Positions 17,643 through 26,343 of a DNA stretch of 64,000 nucleotides are shown piece by piece. This DNA comes from Streptomyces sp. NBC_00344. GTDB taxonomy: Bacteria > Actinomycetota > Actinomycetes > Streptomycetales > Streptomycetaceae. Positions within the stretch are counted from its first letter, which is position 1; the number at the start of each line of letters is the position of its first letter. The notes beneath the pieces are model-generated. The model was not told the origin of the DNA. It saw only the letters and a list, made by a program, of their open reading frames with translations, and did no database searches. The position numbers and the translations under genes are program-made. The stretch covers positions 5,996,001 through 6,060,000 of the forward strand of contig NZ_CP107996.1 of the NCBI RefSeq assembly GCF_036088315.1, read 5' to 3'.

Positions 17643-19037
17643 GTGACCAGTTCAACTCCGCGCCGAACCGTGCTCGCCGCCGCGCTCGCGGCCGCGGCGG
17701 GTGCCGCGGCGGCATCCGCCGCTCCCGCGTCCGCGGCCGTCCGGACCACGTCAGCCGCCCCGGGGGCTCCGGCCGCCCCGGCCGTCGCCAAGGGAAGGCC
17801 CGCGCCTCCGCTCGTGGACAACAGTTCCTGGACCACATACTCCGACTGGCGTTCCGGCGCCGCGGCAGGCGTCCGAGCCGTCGCGGGCCGGCGGCCGGCG
17901 CTGGTGATCGGCTCACCGGCCGGCCGTATGGACTACACCGACCCGCACAGCAAGAAGACCGCGTCCTGGGATTACGCCACCTGGACCTCGCCCGTCCACC
18001 GCTCCCGGGTACCGGCCACCGAGGTCATCGCCTCCTGGAACGCGCACACTCCGGCAGGCACCTGGCTCCAGACCGAACTGCGCGGAACCTACAGCGACGG
18101 CACCGAGACGCCCTGGTACGTCATGGGGCGATGGGCATCCGGCGACGAGGACATCAAGCGCACGTCCGTCGACGACCAGAGCGACGGCAAGAGCTCCATC
18201 TGGACCGACACCTTCTCCGTCGACGCTCCTGCGAGCGGGCTGCGCCTGGTCTCCTACCGGCTGCGGCTGACCCTCTACCGCAAGCCGGACACCGGGCTCA
18301 GCCCCACCGTCTGGCGGCTCGGCGCGATGGCGTCCGACATCCCGGACCGGTTCACCGTCCCCGCATCGACGCCGTGTCACGCCCGCGAACTGGACGTCCC
18401 GCGCTTCTCCCAGGACGTCCACGACGGGCAGTACCCGGAGTACGACGGCGGTGGTGAGGCCTGGTGCAGTCCCACCTCGTCCTCGATGATCATCAAGTAC
18501 TGGGGGAGCGGTCCGACTGCCGAGGACCTCGCGTGGGTGAACCCCGGCTACGCCGATCCCGAGGTCTGCAACGCGGCGCGCTACACATACGACTACCAGT
18601 ACGAGGGCTGCGGGAACTGGCCGTTCAACGCCGCCTATGCGGCGAGCTACCAGGACCTGAGCTCGGTGGTCACCCGGCTGTCGTCACTCAATGACCTGGA
18701 GACCCTGATCCGGGCGGGCATCCCGGCCATAACGTCGCAGTCGTTCCTCAAGGAGGAGCTCACCGGCGCGGGATACGGCACATCCGGGCATCTGATGACG
18801 GTGATCGGCTTCACGGCGGACGGCGATGTGATCGCCAACGATCCGGCATCGCACGACGACGACGCGGTGCGGCACGTCTACAAGCGGTCCGAGTGGGAGA
18901 ACATCTGGCTCCGCACCAAGCGCCACAACGCCTCCGGCGCCGTGGTGTCCGGCACGGGCGGGGTCTGCTACCTGTACTGGCCGGTCCGCCCCACGCGCGC
19001 CCAGCGGTGGGCTCTGGAGTCCGTCGGCATCCGCTGA
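17643..19037 (+). CDS. Secreted C39-family cysteine peptidase
   Basis: 464 residues with an N-terminal export signal that has a twin-Arg (TPRRTVLAAALAAAAGAAAA), so Tat export is possible. The middle (70-240) is a beta-rich region of unknown role. The C-terminal part (about 245-455) is a peptidase_C39-like domain with the catalytic Cys in GEAWCSPTSSSM, the His in GTSGHLMTVIGF and the Asp in IANDPAS. It probably cleaves peptides or cell-wall material outside the cell. The GTG at 17643 is chosen because the signal sequence starts there. It is divergent from the kinase; an Ala/Pro-rich spacer follows the signal. Confidence 0.85.
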   Translation: MTSSTPRRTVLAAALAAAAGAAAASAAPASAAVRTTSAAPGAPAAPAVAKGRPAPPLVDNSSWTTYSDWRSGAAAGVRAVAGRRPALVIGSPAGRMDYTDPHSKKTASWDYATWTSPVHRSRVPATEVIASWNAHTPAGTWLQTELRGTYSDGTETPWYVMGRWASGDEDIKRTSVDDQSDGKSSIWTDTFSVDAPASGLRLVSYRLRLTLYRKPDTGLSPTVWRLGAMASDIPDRFTVPASTPCHARELDVPRFSQDVHDGQYPEYDGGGEAWCSPTSSSMIIKYWGSGPTAEDLAWVNPGYADPEVCNAARYTYDYQYEGCGNWPFNAAYAASYQDLSSVVTRLSSLNDLETLIRAGIPAITSQSFLKEELTGAGYGTSGHLMTVIGFTADGDVIANDPASHDDDAVRHVYKRSEWENIWLRTKRHNASGAVVSGTGGVCYLYWPVRPTRAQRWALESVGIR

Positions 19038-19262
19038 TCCGGCAGGCTGCTCCCCGCGGCGACGAAGCTCGCTGTCGCGTGGAGAGCCGTGCCCGCCGGG
19101 CGGTCCGGGCCGCATGACTGCCCCGACCGTCCGCCGCGTCCGCACCGGATGCAGCGGGCGCCTGCGGTCGTGCGTCAACGTCCTTGCCGGCAGCCCCACT
19201 TGGTCCCGAACGACGTCTGTCATACTTCGGGGAATCCTGAGGCAGCGGGGGACTGGGCCTGA

Positions 19263-19889
19263 TTGAACAGCACTCAACAGTTCGCGACCGAGCGATCCCA
19301 GCTCCGTCGCGCCGAACTGATCGCGACCGGGCGGAAGCTGTTCGCCGACACCTCCTACGACGCGTTGTCCATGGACGACATGGCCCGTCACGCCGGGGTA
19401 GCCAAAGGGCTGATCTACTACTACTTCAAGAGCAAGCGCGGCTACTACTTCGCCGTCGTCGAGGATTCCGTGGCGGAGCTTGTCGCCCGCGCGGCGAGCG
19501 ACACCGAGCTGCCCCGTGCCGAACGGGTGCACCGCACCATCGACGGCTATCTGCTCTACGCGCAGCACCATCAGGCCGCCTTCCGCACCGTCGTCACCGG
19601 CGGCGTCGGCTTCGACACCCAGGTGCAGGCACTGCGCGAAGCGGTCCGTGAGGAACTGATCGCCGCCATCGCGGAGGGCGCGTACGGCAGACGGGGGATA
19701 CCGCAGCTGGCCCGGCTGGCCCTGCTCGGCTGGCTGAGCGCGGTGGAGTCGGTCACGCTCGACTGGCTGAACCATCCGGAGCTGGCGCGCGAGACGGTCC
19801 GCTCCCTGCTCGTCAGGATGTTGCGCAACACCCTGGACACCGTCGGTGAGTTCGTCCCCGAGTGCCCGTCGCCGCCGCCCGCGGCATGA
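19263..19889 (+). CDS. TetR-family transcriptional regulator
   Basis: 208 residues. The first 65 form the TetR DNA-binding domain (RRAELIATGRKLFADTSYDALSMDDMARHAGVAKGLIYYYFKSKRGYY across the helix-turn-helix), and the rest is an alpha-helical ligand domain. The start is TTG, directly before NSTQQFATERSQ; no better ATG or GTG keeps the whole domain. CATACT upstream near 19220 can serve as a -10 box. The neighbours are a peptidase upstream and a convergent chitinase, so the target is not obvious; autoregulation is likely. Confidence 0.88.
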   Translation: MNSTQQFATERSQLRRAELIATGRKLFADTSYDALSMDDMARHAGVAKGLIYYYFKSKRGYYFAVVEDSVAELVARAASDTELPRAERVHRTIDGYLLYAQHHQAAFRTVVTGGVGFDTQVQALREAVREELIAAIAEGAYGRRGIPQLARLALLGWLSAVESVTLDWLNHPELARETVRSLLVRMLRNTLDTVGEFVPECPSPPPAA

Positions 19890-19906
19890 GGAGCGCGGCC
19901 CGACGC

Positions 19907-19948
19907 GACGGGAGGGCGGAGGACCGCCAGGCCCTCCGCCCTCCCGTC
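19907..19948. terminator. Bidirectional terminator between TetR gene and chitinase
   Basis: A perfect 16-bp stem with a 10-base loop fills the short gap between the two convergent genes. Confidence 0.85.
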
Positions 19949-19960
19949 CGGCGGACGCCG

Positions 19961-21211
19961 TCAGCTGACGGCGTGGATCAGTTCACCGTTCGACGTGTCA
20001 CCGCTGAGCTCCCAGAGGAAGGTGCCTCCCAGGCCCTGCTGGTTCTTGTAGTCCATCTTTCCGGCGATGGTGGCCGGGGTGTCGTAGCTCCACCAGTTGG
20101 AGCCGCACTTGGCGTAGGCGGTTCCGGCGACCGTACCGGTGGCCGGGCAGCTGTTCTTGAGCACCTTGTAGTCCTCGATGCCCTGTTCGTAGGTGCCGGG
20201 CGCGGGCCCGGTGGCGGCGCCGCCCGGAGCGGCCTGGGTCACACCGGTCCAGCCGCGGCCGTAGAAGCCGATGCCGAGCAGCAGCTTCTGCGCCGGGATG
20301 CCCAGCGCCTTGAGCTTGGTGATGGTCGCGTCGGTGTTGAAGCCCTCCTTGGGGATGCCGGTGTAGGAGGTGAGCGGGGAGTGCGGCGCCGTCGGCCCCT
20401 GGGCGTCCCAGGCCCCGAAGTAGTCGTAGGTCATCGGGTTGTACCAGTCGACGTACTGGGCTGCGCCCGCGTAGTCGGCGGCCTCCATCTTGCCGCCCGC
20501 CGACGCGTCCGCGGTGATGGCCGCGGTGACCAGACTCGATGATCCGAACTTGGCGCGCAGCGCGGCCATCACGTTCTTGAAGGCGGCCGCCCCGCTGGTG
20601 TCGCAGGAGAGACCGCAGGCGTTGGGGTACTCCCAGTCGACGTCGATGCCGTCGAAGACGTCCGCCCACCTGGAGTCCTTGACCAGGTCGTAGCAGGACT
20701 GGGCGAAGGCCGCCGGGTCCTTCGCCGCCTCGCCGAAGCCGCCGGACCAGGTCCAGCCGCCGAACGACCAGATGACCTTGAGGTTCGGGTGCAGCTTCTT
20801 GAGCTCGCGCAACTGGTTGAAGTTACCCGCGACCGGTTGGTCCCAGGTGTCGGCCGTGCCGTCGACGCTGGAGGAGGCGTCGTACGTCTTCTGGTAGTCC
20901 GCGTAGGCGTCGCCGATCGCGCACTTGCCGCCGGTGACGTTGCCGAAGGCGTAGTTGATGTGGGTGAGCCGGGCGGCCGACCCGGAGGTCTCGATGTTCT
21001 TGACCTGGTAGTTGCGCTGGTAGACGTCCCAGTCGGCGTAGTACCCGACGACCTTGCTGCCCGCGGCCGCCGCCGTGCCGGCCGCAGGGGCGCTCTTCTC
21101 GCCGGCCGCCGCGGTCCCGGCCCCCGCGAGCAGGGCGGCGCCGAGGGCAGCCGTACAGACGGCGGCGACGAGGGCCCGCAGACGGGCCCGGGGGTGGAGT
21201 GGTCCGAACAT
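19961..21211 (-). CDS. Secreted GH18 chitinase
   Basis: 416 residues: a Sec signal peptide (about 1-35, ending near AGTAAAG) and a single GH18 catalytic barrel. The active-site motif is DGIDVDWEYP, with the catalytic Glu; SFGGWTWSGGF, MTYDYFGAWD and the C-terminal FLWELSGD are further family motifs. It hydrolyses chitin by substrate-assisted catalysis. No carbohydrate-binding or fibronectin domain is attached. GAGGAG precedes the ATG. Two dre-like boxes upstream place it under DasR, the N-acetylglucosamine regulator. By position it probably corresponds to chiD of S. coelicolor (from memory). Confidence 0.93.
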   Translation of the reverse strand: MFGPLHPRARLRALVAAVCTAALGAALLAGAGTAAAGEKSAPAAGTAAAAGSKVVGYYADWDVYQRNYQVKNIETSGSAARLTHINYAFGNVTGGKCAIGDAYADYQKTYDASSSVDGTADTWDQPVAGNFNQLRELKKLHPNLKVIWSFGGWTWSGGFGEAAKDPAAFAQSCYDLVKDSRWADVFDGIDVDWEYPNACGLSCDTSGAAAFKNVMAALRAKFGSSSLVTAAITADASAGGKMEAADYAGAAQYVDWYNPMTYDYFGAWDAQGPTAPHSPLTSYTGIPKEGFNTDATITKLKALGIPAQKLLLGIGFYGRGWTGVTQAAPGGAATGPAPGTYEQGIEDYKVLKNSCPATGTVAGTAYAKCGSNWWSYDTPATIAGKMDYKNQQGLGGTFLWELSGDTSNGELIHAVS

Positions 21212-21305
21212 GCTGTCTCCTCGTGGGGGAGGGGGACGTGAGGTGGGGGATGGCTCCGCGCCAGTGTTTTGGCATGAACGCGATAGCCATGACAGGGAAG
21301 GTAGA

Positions 21306-21341
21306 AGGACTAGACCAGTGCGGTCAATGGTTCGGACCAAT
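21306..21341 (-). promoter_or_regulatory. Two dre-like boxes (DasR sites / chitinase direct repeats)
   Basis: On the minus strand, ATTGGTCCGAACCATT (21341-21326) and ACTGGTCTAGTCCT (21319-21306) both resemble the DasR-responsive element ACTGGTCTAGACCACT. They are about two helical turns apart and roughly 100 bases upstream of the chitinase ATG. Paired repeats of this kind are the known control sites of Streptomyces chitinase promoters. Confidence 0.75.
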
Positions 21342-21513
21342 CTGGATCTCGTGACGGAAGTCCGCCGATCGGGCATACTCAAGCCGCCACAGCCTCTGGT
21401 CAGGCTCTTCCGCGATCCGGGAGGGCAGCATCGGCTGAAGGTGAGACCCGGCAGCGCTGCCACACCCTGGCCGCGCCCATGCCGCAGCGCCCGACAGGGA
21501 GGAGAGCGTCGCC

Positions 21514-22686
21514 ATGCCCGACCACGCCCCGCAGTTGGTGGACCGTCAGTTGCCCACCGAGGAGTCCCGGGACCTGATCGCGCTTGTGCGTGACATCGTC
21601 CAGCGGGAGATCGCTCCGACGGCCGCCGCCGATGAGGAGGCCGGACGCTTCCCTCGCGAGATCTTCTCGCTGCTCTCCGAATCAGGGCTGCTCGGCCTCC
21701 CGTACGACTCCGCGTTCGGCGGCGGGGACCAGCCGTACGAGGTCTATCTCCAGGTGCTCGAGGAACTGGCGGGAGCGCGGCTCACCGTCGGTCTGGGCGT
21801 CAGCGTCCATTCGCTGGCCTGTCACGCTCTTGCCGGTTACGGAACGAAGGAGCAGCGGACGACACATCTCCCCGCCATGCTCGGCGGGGGGCTGCTCGGC
21901 GCGTACTGCCTCTCCGAGCCTGCTTCGGGCTCCGACGCCGCCTCGCTGCGCACCAAGGCGGTACGCGACGGCGATGACTGGGTGATCACCGGAACCAAGG
22001 CGTGGATCACGCATGGCGGCGTCGCCGACTTCTGCACCGTTCTGGCCCGTACCGGCGGGGAGGGCGCCAGGGGCATCTCGGCCTTCCTGGTGCCCGGTGA
22101 CGCGGCGGGGCTGAACGCCGCGGTTCCCGAGAAGAAGATGGGAATGAAGGGTTCGCCCACCGCTCAGCTGCACTTCGACGGGGTCCGGGTGTCCGACGAC
22201 CGGCGCATCGGCGAGGAGGGCCAGGGCTTCGCCATCGCGCTTTCGGCGCTCGACTCCGGGCGGCTCGGCATCGCGGCCTGCGCCATCGGTGTCGCGCAGG
22301 CGGCGCTGGACGAGGCGGTGCTGTACGCCACCGGGAGGCAGCAGTTCGGCCGCCCCATCGCCGACTTCCAGGGGCTGCGCTTTCTGCTCGCCGACATGGC
22401 GACCCAGATCGAGGCCGGCCGGTCCCTCTATCTGGCCGCCGCACGGCTGCGGGACACCGGTCGTCCGTTCTCCCGGCAGGCCGCCATGGCCAAACTCTTC
22501 TGCACGGACGCGGCGATGCGGGTCACCACGGACGCCGTCCAGGTGCTTGGCGGCTACGGATACACCATGGACTTCCCGGTGGAGCGGTTCATGCGGGAGG
22601 CCAAGGTGCTGCAGATCGTCGAGGGCACCAACCAGATCCAGCGCATGGTCATCGCCCGGCACCTCGCGGGTCCTGAGTCGCACTGA
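21514..22686 (+). CDS. Acyl-CoA dehydrogenase
   Basis: 390 residues, the normal length for this FAD-dependent family, which introduces a 2,3-double bond into acyl-CoA and passes electrons to electron-transfer flavoprotein. Family motifs are GAYCLSEPASGSDAASL, WITHGGVADF, the signature QVLGGYGYTMDFPVERFMREAK, and IVEGTNQIQR, which holds the catalytic Glu at the usual C-terminal site. GGAGGAGAG lies before the ATG. It stands alone, so the acyl chain type is open. The 3' end overlaps a possible small gene on the other strand by 38 bases. Confidence 0.93.
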   Translation: MPDHAPQLVDRQLPTEESRDLIALVRDIVQREIAPTAAADEEAGRFPREIFSLLSESGLLGLPYDSAFGGGDQPYEVYLQVLEELAGARLTVGLGVSVHSLACHALAGYGTKEQRTTHLPAMLGGGLLGAYCLSEPASGSDAASLRTKAVRDGDDWVITGTKAWITHGGVADFCTVLARTGGEGARGISAFLVPGDAAGLNAAVPEKKMGMKGSPTAQLHFDGVRVSDDRRIGEEGQGFAIALSALDSGRLGIAACAIGVAQAALDEAVLYATGRQQFGRPIADFQGLRFLLADMATQIEAGRSLYLAAARLRDTGRPFSRQAAMAKLFCTDAAMRVTTDAVQVLGGYGYTMDFPVERFMREAKVLQIVEGTNQIQRMVIARHLAGPESH

Positions 22687-22888
22687 ACTGCCCGGCCCGG
22701 ACGGTGGACGCGGTGAGGCGCGTCCACTCCGGGTCGCGCCGTCCCGGCAGGGCCCTGCCCGCGCGGCCCCACTGCTGGATCAGCGCCTGGTGGATCGGGG
22801 CGTCGGCGAAGTGCGGAAGCGATTCTTCTGGCGCGGAAGCGACCAGCCGACGGCGCCCGGTCGCGGTTCCGTAGTGCAGAACAGTCAT
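22649..22888 (-). CDS. Small hypothetical protein (79 aa)
   Basis: An unrecognised 79-residue frame on the minus strand with GC-rich third positions, starting MTVLHYGTATGRRRL and containing SLPHFADAPIHQALIQQWGR and LPGRRDPEWTRL. The composition, with Trp, His and Pro-rich turns, looks like a real soluble protein and not a shadow. It has no clear ribosome site and its 3' end overlaps the acyl-CoA dehydrogenase gene by 38 bases. No function can be offered. Confidence 0.45.
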   Translation of the reverse strand: MTVLHYGTATGRRRLVASAPEESLPHFADAPIHQALIQQWGRAGRALPGRRDPEWTRLTASTVRAGQFSATQDPRGAGR

Positions 22889-22992
22889 GCACGGTCAACG
22901 CGGTGCGGCGCCACGGGGTCACCGTCCGTCCGGGTCGGGCGTCTGTTCGCGCCCTACCGGGGTGGTGGCATCGGGGCGCCGCTGACAGGCGG

Positions 22993-23382
22993 TCAGGCGG
23001 CGTGCCGCCGCTGTGTGAACTTGACCGGACGCGACCCGGGGCCGCCGACGTGCGAGAAGGGCTGCTTCCGCCAGTCGAGCCCCTGAGGGAGCGTCAACAA
23101 CAGGGCGGTGTCCTGCTCCTGTGCTTCGAGGCTGTCGTCCGCGGGCCGGGCCTGCGAGGCGCTGCGGCCGGTGCCGGCACACACGGTCAGACCGAACGGA
23201 TTCCAGGGGCTGGCGCAGAGCGCGTGCTCGGGCAGCAGGCTCTCGTCGGCGAGCAGCGCGATCGGCTGGGCGCAGTCCGGGCAGATGACCCGGTACATCT
23301 CAAAGGTGTCGTACGCGTCCAGTTCCGGGTCGTCCTCGATATCGGCGAGCTCGGTGCAATCGGCGCTCTTGAGCTTGGGCAT
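22993..23382 (-). CDS. Conserved-looking hypothetical protein with CxxC motif
   Basis: 129 residues. The N-terminal half is acidic (TELADIEDDPELDAYDTFEMY), then comes VICPDCAQPIALLADESLLPEHALC, whose CPDC pair plus later Cys residues could bind zinc, followed by a low-complexity tail. The ATG is preceded by GAGGGGGAAA. It is divergent from the Lrp-family regulator with about 200 bases between them, which includes an AT-rich stretch suitable for promoters. I do not recognise the family. Confidence 0.7.
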   Translation of the reverse strand: MPKLKSADCTELADIEDDPELDAYDTFEMYRVICPDCAQPIALLADESLLPEHALCASPWNPFGLTVCAGTGRSASQARPADDSLEAQEQDTALLLTLPQGLDWRKQPFSHVGGPGSRPVKFTQRRHAA

Positions 23383-23584
23383 AAGAATTTCCCCCTCGGA
23401 TGGGCCGACCAGGAACTGTGGTCTCGACCACAGCAAGCACTTCCCGCAGCGCCGGTGCGGTAATCGCGCGTCCCCCGCCCACACCGCTCCAGGCCTGTGG
23501 TCTTCATCACATGGCCGCCGTGAGTGCCCCTTCCGGGCCCGCTTCGGCTGTGCCGGGAGTGACCTGGGCAATAGGTTGATCCGT

Positions 23585-24025
23585 ATGGAGGAGCTGGATC
23601 GCCGCATCGTGGAGTTGCTCGTCAAGGACGGGCGGATGAGCTACACCGACCTGGGCAAGGCCACGGGCCTGTCCACATCGGCGGTGCATCAGCGGGTACG
23701 CAGGCTCGAACAGCGCGGAGTCATCCGCGGCTATGCCGCAGTGGTCGACCCGGAGGCCGTGGGGCTGCCGCTCACCGCCTTCATCTCGGTGAAGCCCTTT
23801 GACCCGAGCGCACCCGACGACATCGCGGAACGTCTGGCCGGGGTCCCCGAGATCGAGGCCTGCCACAGTGTCGCGGGGGACGAGAACTACATTCTCAAGG
23901 TGCGGGTGCCCACCCCGCTGGCACTGGAGAACCTGCTGACCAGGATCCGTTCGCTGGCCGGGGTGTCCACCCGTACGACGGTCGTGCTGTCCACTCCGTA
24001 CGAGGCCCGTCCGCCGGAGATCTGA
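23585..24025 (+). CDS. Lrp/AsnC-family transcriptional regulator
   Basis: 146 residues with an N-terminal helix-turn-helix (LDRRIVELLVKDGRMSYTDLGKATGLSTSAVHQRVRRLE) and a C-terminal ACT-like ligand domain (PEIEACHSVAGDENYILKVRV). Such regulators sense amino acids and form octamers. GAGGA overlaps the start region; the ATG of MEELDRR is chosen because the DNA-binding helix begins at once. It precedes the amidohydrolase by 90 bases on the same strand and may control it. Confidence 0.92.
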   Translation: MEELDRRIVELLVKDGRMSYTDLGKATGLSTSAVHQRVRRLEQRGVIRGYAAVVDPEAVGLPLTAFISVKPFDPSAPDDIAERLAGVPEIEACHSVAGDENYILKVRVPTPLALENLLTRIRSLAGVSTRTTVVLSTPYEARPPEI

Positions 24026-24115
24026 GCCTGCGCGGGAGGATCGCGAAGGCCCCGTTACGGGCTTCGCGCCGCCCCGGTGTACGTGTCGTTCACCCGCAGG
24101 CGGGAGACTGTTCCC

Positions 24116-25756
24116 ATGACCGAGAGCACCGCCCTCCAGGCCGACCACCGCACCGTGCTGCTGCGTGGCGGAGACATTCACAGCCCCGCCGACCCCTTCG
24201 CCACCGCGATGGTCGTGGAGCGCGGACACATCGCCTGGGTGGGGTCGGAAGGCGCTGCCGATACCTTCGCCAGGGGTGCCGACGAGGTCGTCGACCTCGA
24301 GGGGGCACTGGTCACACCGGCGTTCACCGACGCGCACGTACACACCACATCGACCGGCCTCGCGCTCACCGGCCTCGACCTGTCGGCGGCACGCACGCCC
24401 GCGGGAGCGCTCGCCCTGCTGCGGGCACATGCCGCGGCGCGCCCCGCCGACCGGGTGCTGCTCGGCCACGGCTGGGACGCGGCGAACTGGCCGGGCGAGG
24501 TGCCGCTCACCCGGGCCGGACTCGACGAGGCGGCCGGCGGCAGGCCGGTGTATCTGCCACGGGTCGACGTTCATTCGGCCGTGGTCTCCACCGCGCTTCT
24601 CGACCTGGTCCCCGGGATCACCTCGCTCGCCGGATATCACCCGGACGCCCCGCTCACCGGGGCCGCCCATCACGCGGTCCGGGCGGCCGCGTACGCCGCC
24701 GTCACCCCCCAGCAGCGGGCCGAGGCCCAGCGCGCCGCGCGCCACCGTGCGGCGTCGCTGGGGATCGGCGCGCTGCACGAGTGCGGTGGCCCGGACATCT
24801 CCGACGAGGAGGACTTCACCGGCCTGCTCGCCCTCGCGGCCCAGGAACCGGGCCCGCGCGTCTTCGGCTACTGGGCGGACCGCGTCACCGGCGCCGATGA
24901 CGCGCGGCGCGTCAGGGAGCTCGGCGCCATCGGTGCGGCGGGCGACCTCTTCGTGGACGGTTCGCTCGGATCGCACACCGCGTGTCTGCACGAGCCGTAC
25001 GCGGACGCCGCCCACACCGGCCACGGCCGGCTGGACGCGGGCGACATCGCCGCCCACGTCATGGCCTGCACCGAGGCCGGCATCCAGGCCGGTTTCCACG
25101 CCATCGGCGACGCGGCGATCACTGCGGTGGTCGACGGGGCGCGGTCGGTCGCGGAGAAGCTGGGGCTCGCCCGGGTCCGCGCCGCCCGGCACCGTGTCGA
25201 ACACGCCGAGATGCTCACGCCCGAAACCATCGCCGCCTTCGCGGAGCTCGGGCTCACCGCTTCCGTTCAGCCGGCCTTCGACGCGGCGTGGGGCGGTGAG
25301 GACGGCATGTACGCGCAGCGTCTGGGCGCCGAGCGGGCCCGTACGCTCAATCCGTTCGCGGCCATGCTCCGCGCCGGTGTTCCGCTTGCCTTCGGGTCCG
25401 ACAGCCCTGTCACGCCGCCGGCTCCCTGGGCCACCGTGCGTGCCGCCGCCTTCCACCGCACCCCTGAGCACCGGGTCTCGGTGCGCGCCGCGTTCGCCGC
25501 CCACACCCGCGGCGGCTGGCGTTCCATCGGCCGGGACGACTCAGGTGTCCTCATCCCCGGTGCACCGGCCGACTACGCGGTCTGGCGCACCGCCGACCTG
25601 GTGGTCCAGGCCCCGGACGACCGGGTTGCCCGCTGGTCGACGGATCCGCGGTCCGGCACCCCCGGTCTGCCGGATCTCACCCCCGGGGCCGAACTCCCGG
25701 TCTGCCTGCGGACGGTGGTCTTCGGGCAGACTGTCTTCGTGAGGCCGAACGAGTGA
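24116..25756 (+). CDS. YtcJ-like metal-dependent amidohydrolase
   Basis: 546 residues of the amidohydrolase_3 (YtcJ) family. Metal-site motifs are FTDAHVHTTSTG near residue 75, FHAIGDAAITAVVDG, RVEHAEML, and FGSDSPVTPPAPW. Residues before 60 and after 480 form the small beta-sandwich seen in the superfamily. It hydrolyses an amide or ester bond in an unknown substrate, in the cytoplasm. GGGAG precedes the ATG at 24116. No promoter structure was seen between it and the Lrp gene beyond a short GC hairpin. Confidence 0.88.
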   Translation: MTESTALQADHRTVLLRGGDIHSPADPFATAMVVERGHIAWVGSEGAADTFARGADEVVDLEGALVTPAFTDAHVHTTSTGLALTGLDLSAARTPAGALALLRAHAAARPADRVLLGHGWDAANWPGEVPLTRAGLDEAAGGRPVYLPRVDVHSAVVSTALLDLVPGITSLAGYHPDAPLTGAAHHAVRAAAYAAVTPQQRAEAQRAARHRAASLGIGALHECGGPDISDEEDFTGLLALAAQEPGPRVFGYWADRVTGADDARRVRELGAIGAAGDLFVDGSLGSHTACLHEPYADAAHTGHGRLDAGDIAAHVMACTEAGIQAGFHAIGDAAITAVVDGARSVAEKLGLARVRAARHRVEHAEMLTPETIAAFAELGLTASVQPAFDAAWGGEDGMYAQRLGAERARTLNPFAAMLRAGVPLAFGSDSPVTPPAPWATVRAAAFHRTPEHRVSVRAAFAAHTRGGWRSIGRDDSGVLIPGAPADYAVWRTADLVVQAPDDRVARWSTDPRSGTPGLPDLTPGAELPVCLRTVVFGQTVFVRPNE

Positions 25757-25865
25757 CATCCGGATCGTCCGTACTGCCGATCGATGCTCCATAGGCTCTG
25801 CCACGACCCGCTTCTCCACTGTACTGACCTGCTGATTCACGGAAACGACGCAGCTCACGCGGGTG

Positions 25866-25896
25866 TTGACAGAGTGCGGCCGGTGGCGGGTAGGTT
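25866..25896 (+). promoter_or_regulatory. Strong housekeeping-type promoter upstream of ppm1
   Basis: TTGACA (25866-25871) and TAGGTT (25891-25896) are separated by 19 bases. The -35 is a perfect consensus match. The start would be near 25902, leaving about 440 bases of untranslated RNA before ppm1. Confidence 0.6.
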
Positions 25897-25901
25897 CGGC
25901 C

Positions 25902-26300
25902 GAGTCCACCGAAGGACGTCCGACCGGAGAACCTCCACGCAGTCGTCGAACGCCGCTGGGTCATGGGACGGCGTGCCGTGTGCGCCGCCACTGGGAGCCA
26001 GGTTCAGCGCCCGCGCCTCGGGGGCGAGGGAGGTTTCAGCCGGAAGGGGGTCACCCCTGCTCCTCAGGAGCTCGGGGGAAGGTGCGACCCGGGTGGGGCC
26101 CGGACGTTCAGTAGACAACGGCTCTCGGTCGACCCGCAGCCAGCGGGCCCCAGGTCGGCCCGAAGGACACCGGGCCCCGATCCGATACTCCCTCATGGCC
26201 CCTGACGCCACCCGGGCCCCGGTCGAACGGCTTCCGGCCGCTGCGCGAACACCGGCCGCCGGTTTCCGGCGGACTCGGCTGCGTTGGGCCGTTCGCCCGC
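25902..26300 (+). ncRNA. Candidate long leader RNA or independent small RNA upstream of ppm1
   Basis: The 587-bp gap between the amidohydrolase and ppm1 has no frame with Streptomyces codon bias, but it has a good promoter at its left end and many GC-rich foldback elements. These include ACGCCG/CGGCGT around 25950-25972, CTCCTCAGGAG near 26060, repeated CGGGCCC blocks at 26130-26180 and CCGCCGG-TTT-CCGGCGG at 26256-26272. A weaker promoter-like TAGGGT at 26305 could give ppm1 its own start. It does not match the FMN, cobalamin, SAM, T-box or RNase P RNA consensus as I know them. Ends are estimated. Confidence 0.4.
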
Positions 26301-26343
26301 TCGATAGGGTGATGGTTCGGCAGTGACAATGTGAGGGGCAGCA

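Noticed and set aside
25902..26300. RNase P RNA, cobalamin riboswitch or T-box in the ppm1 leader
   Set aside because: Single short matches occur (GAAGGACGTCC, GCCACTGGGAG), but the other conserved blocks of each RNA are missing.
25784..26326. Open frames (180 aa plus and others) across the gap before ppm1
   Set aside because: Rich in Arg, Ser and Thr with no third-position GC pattern, no ribosome site and no domain; the region folds strongly and looks non-coding.
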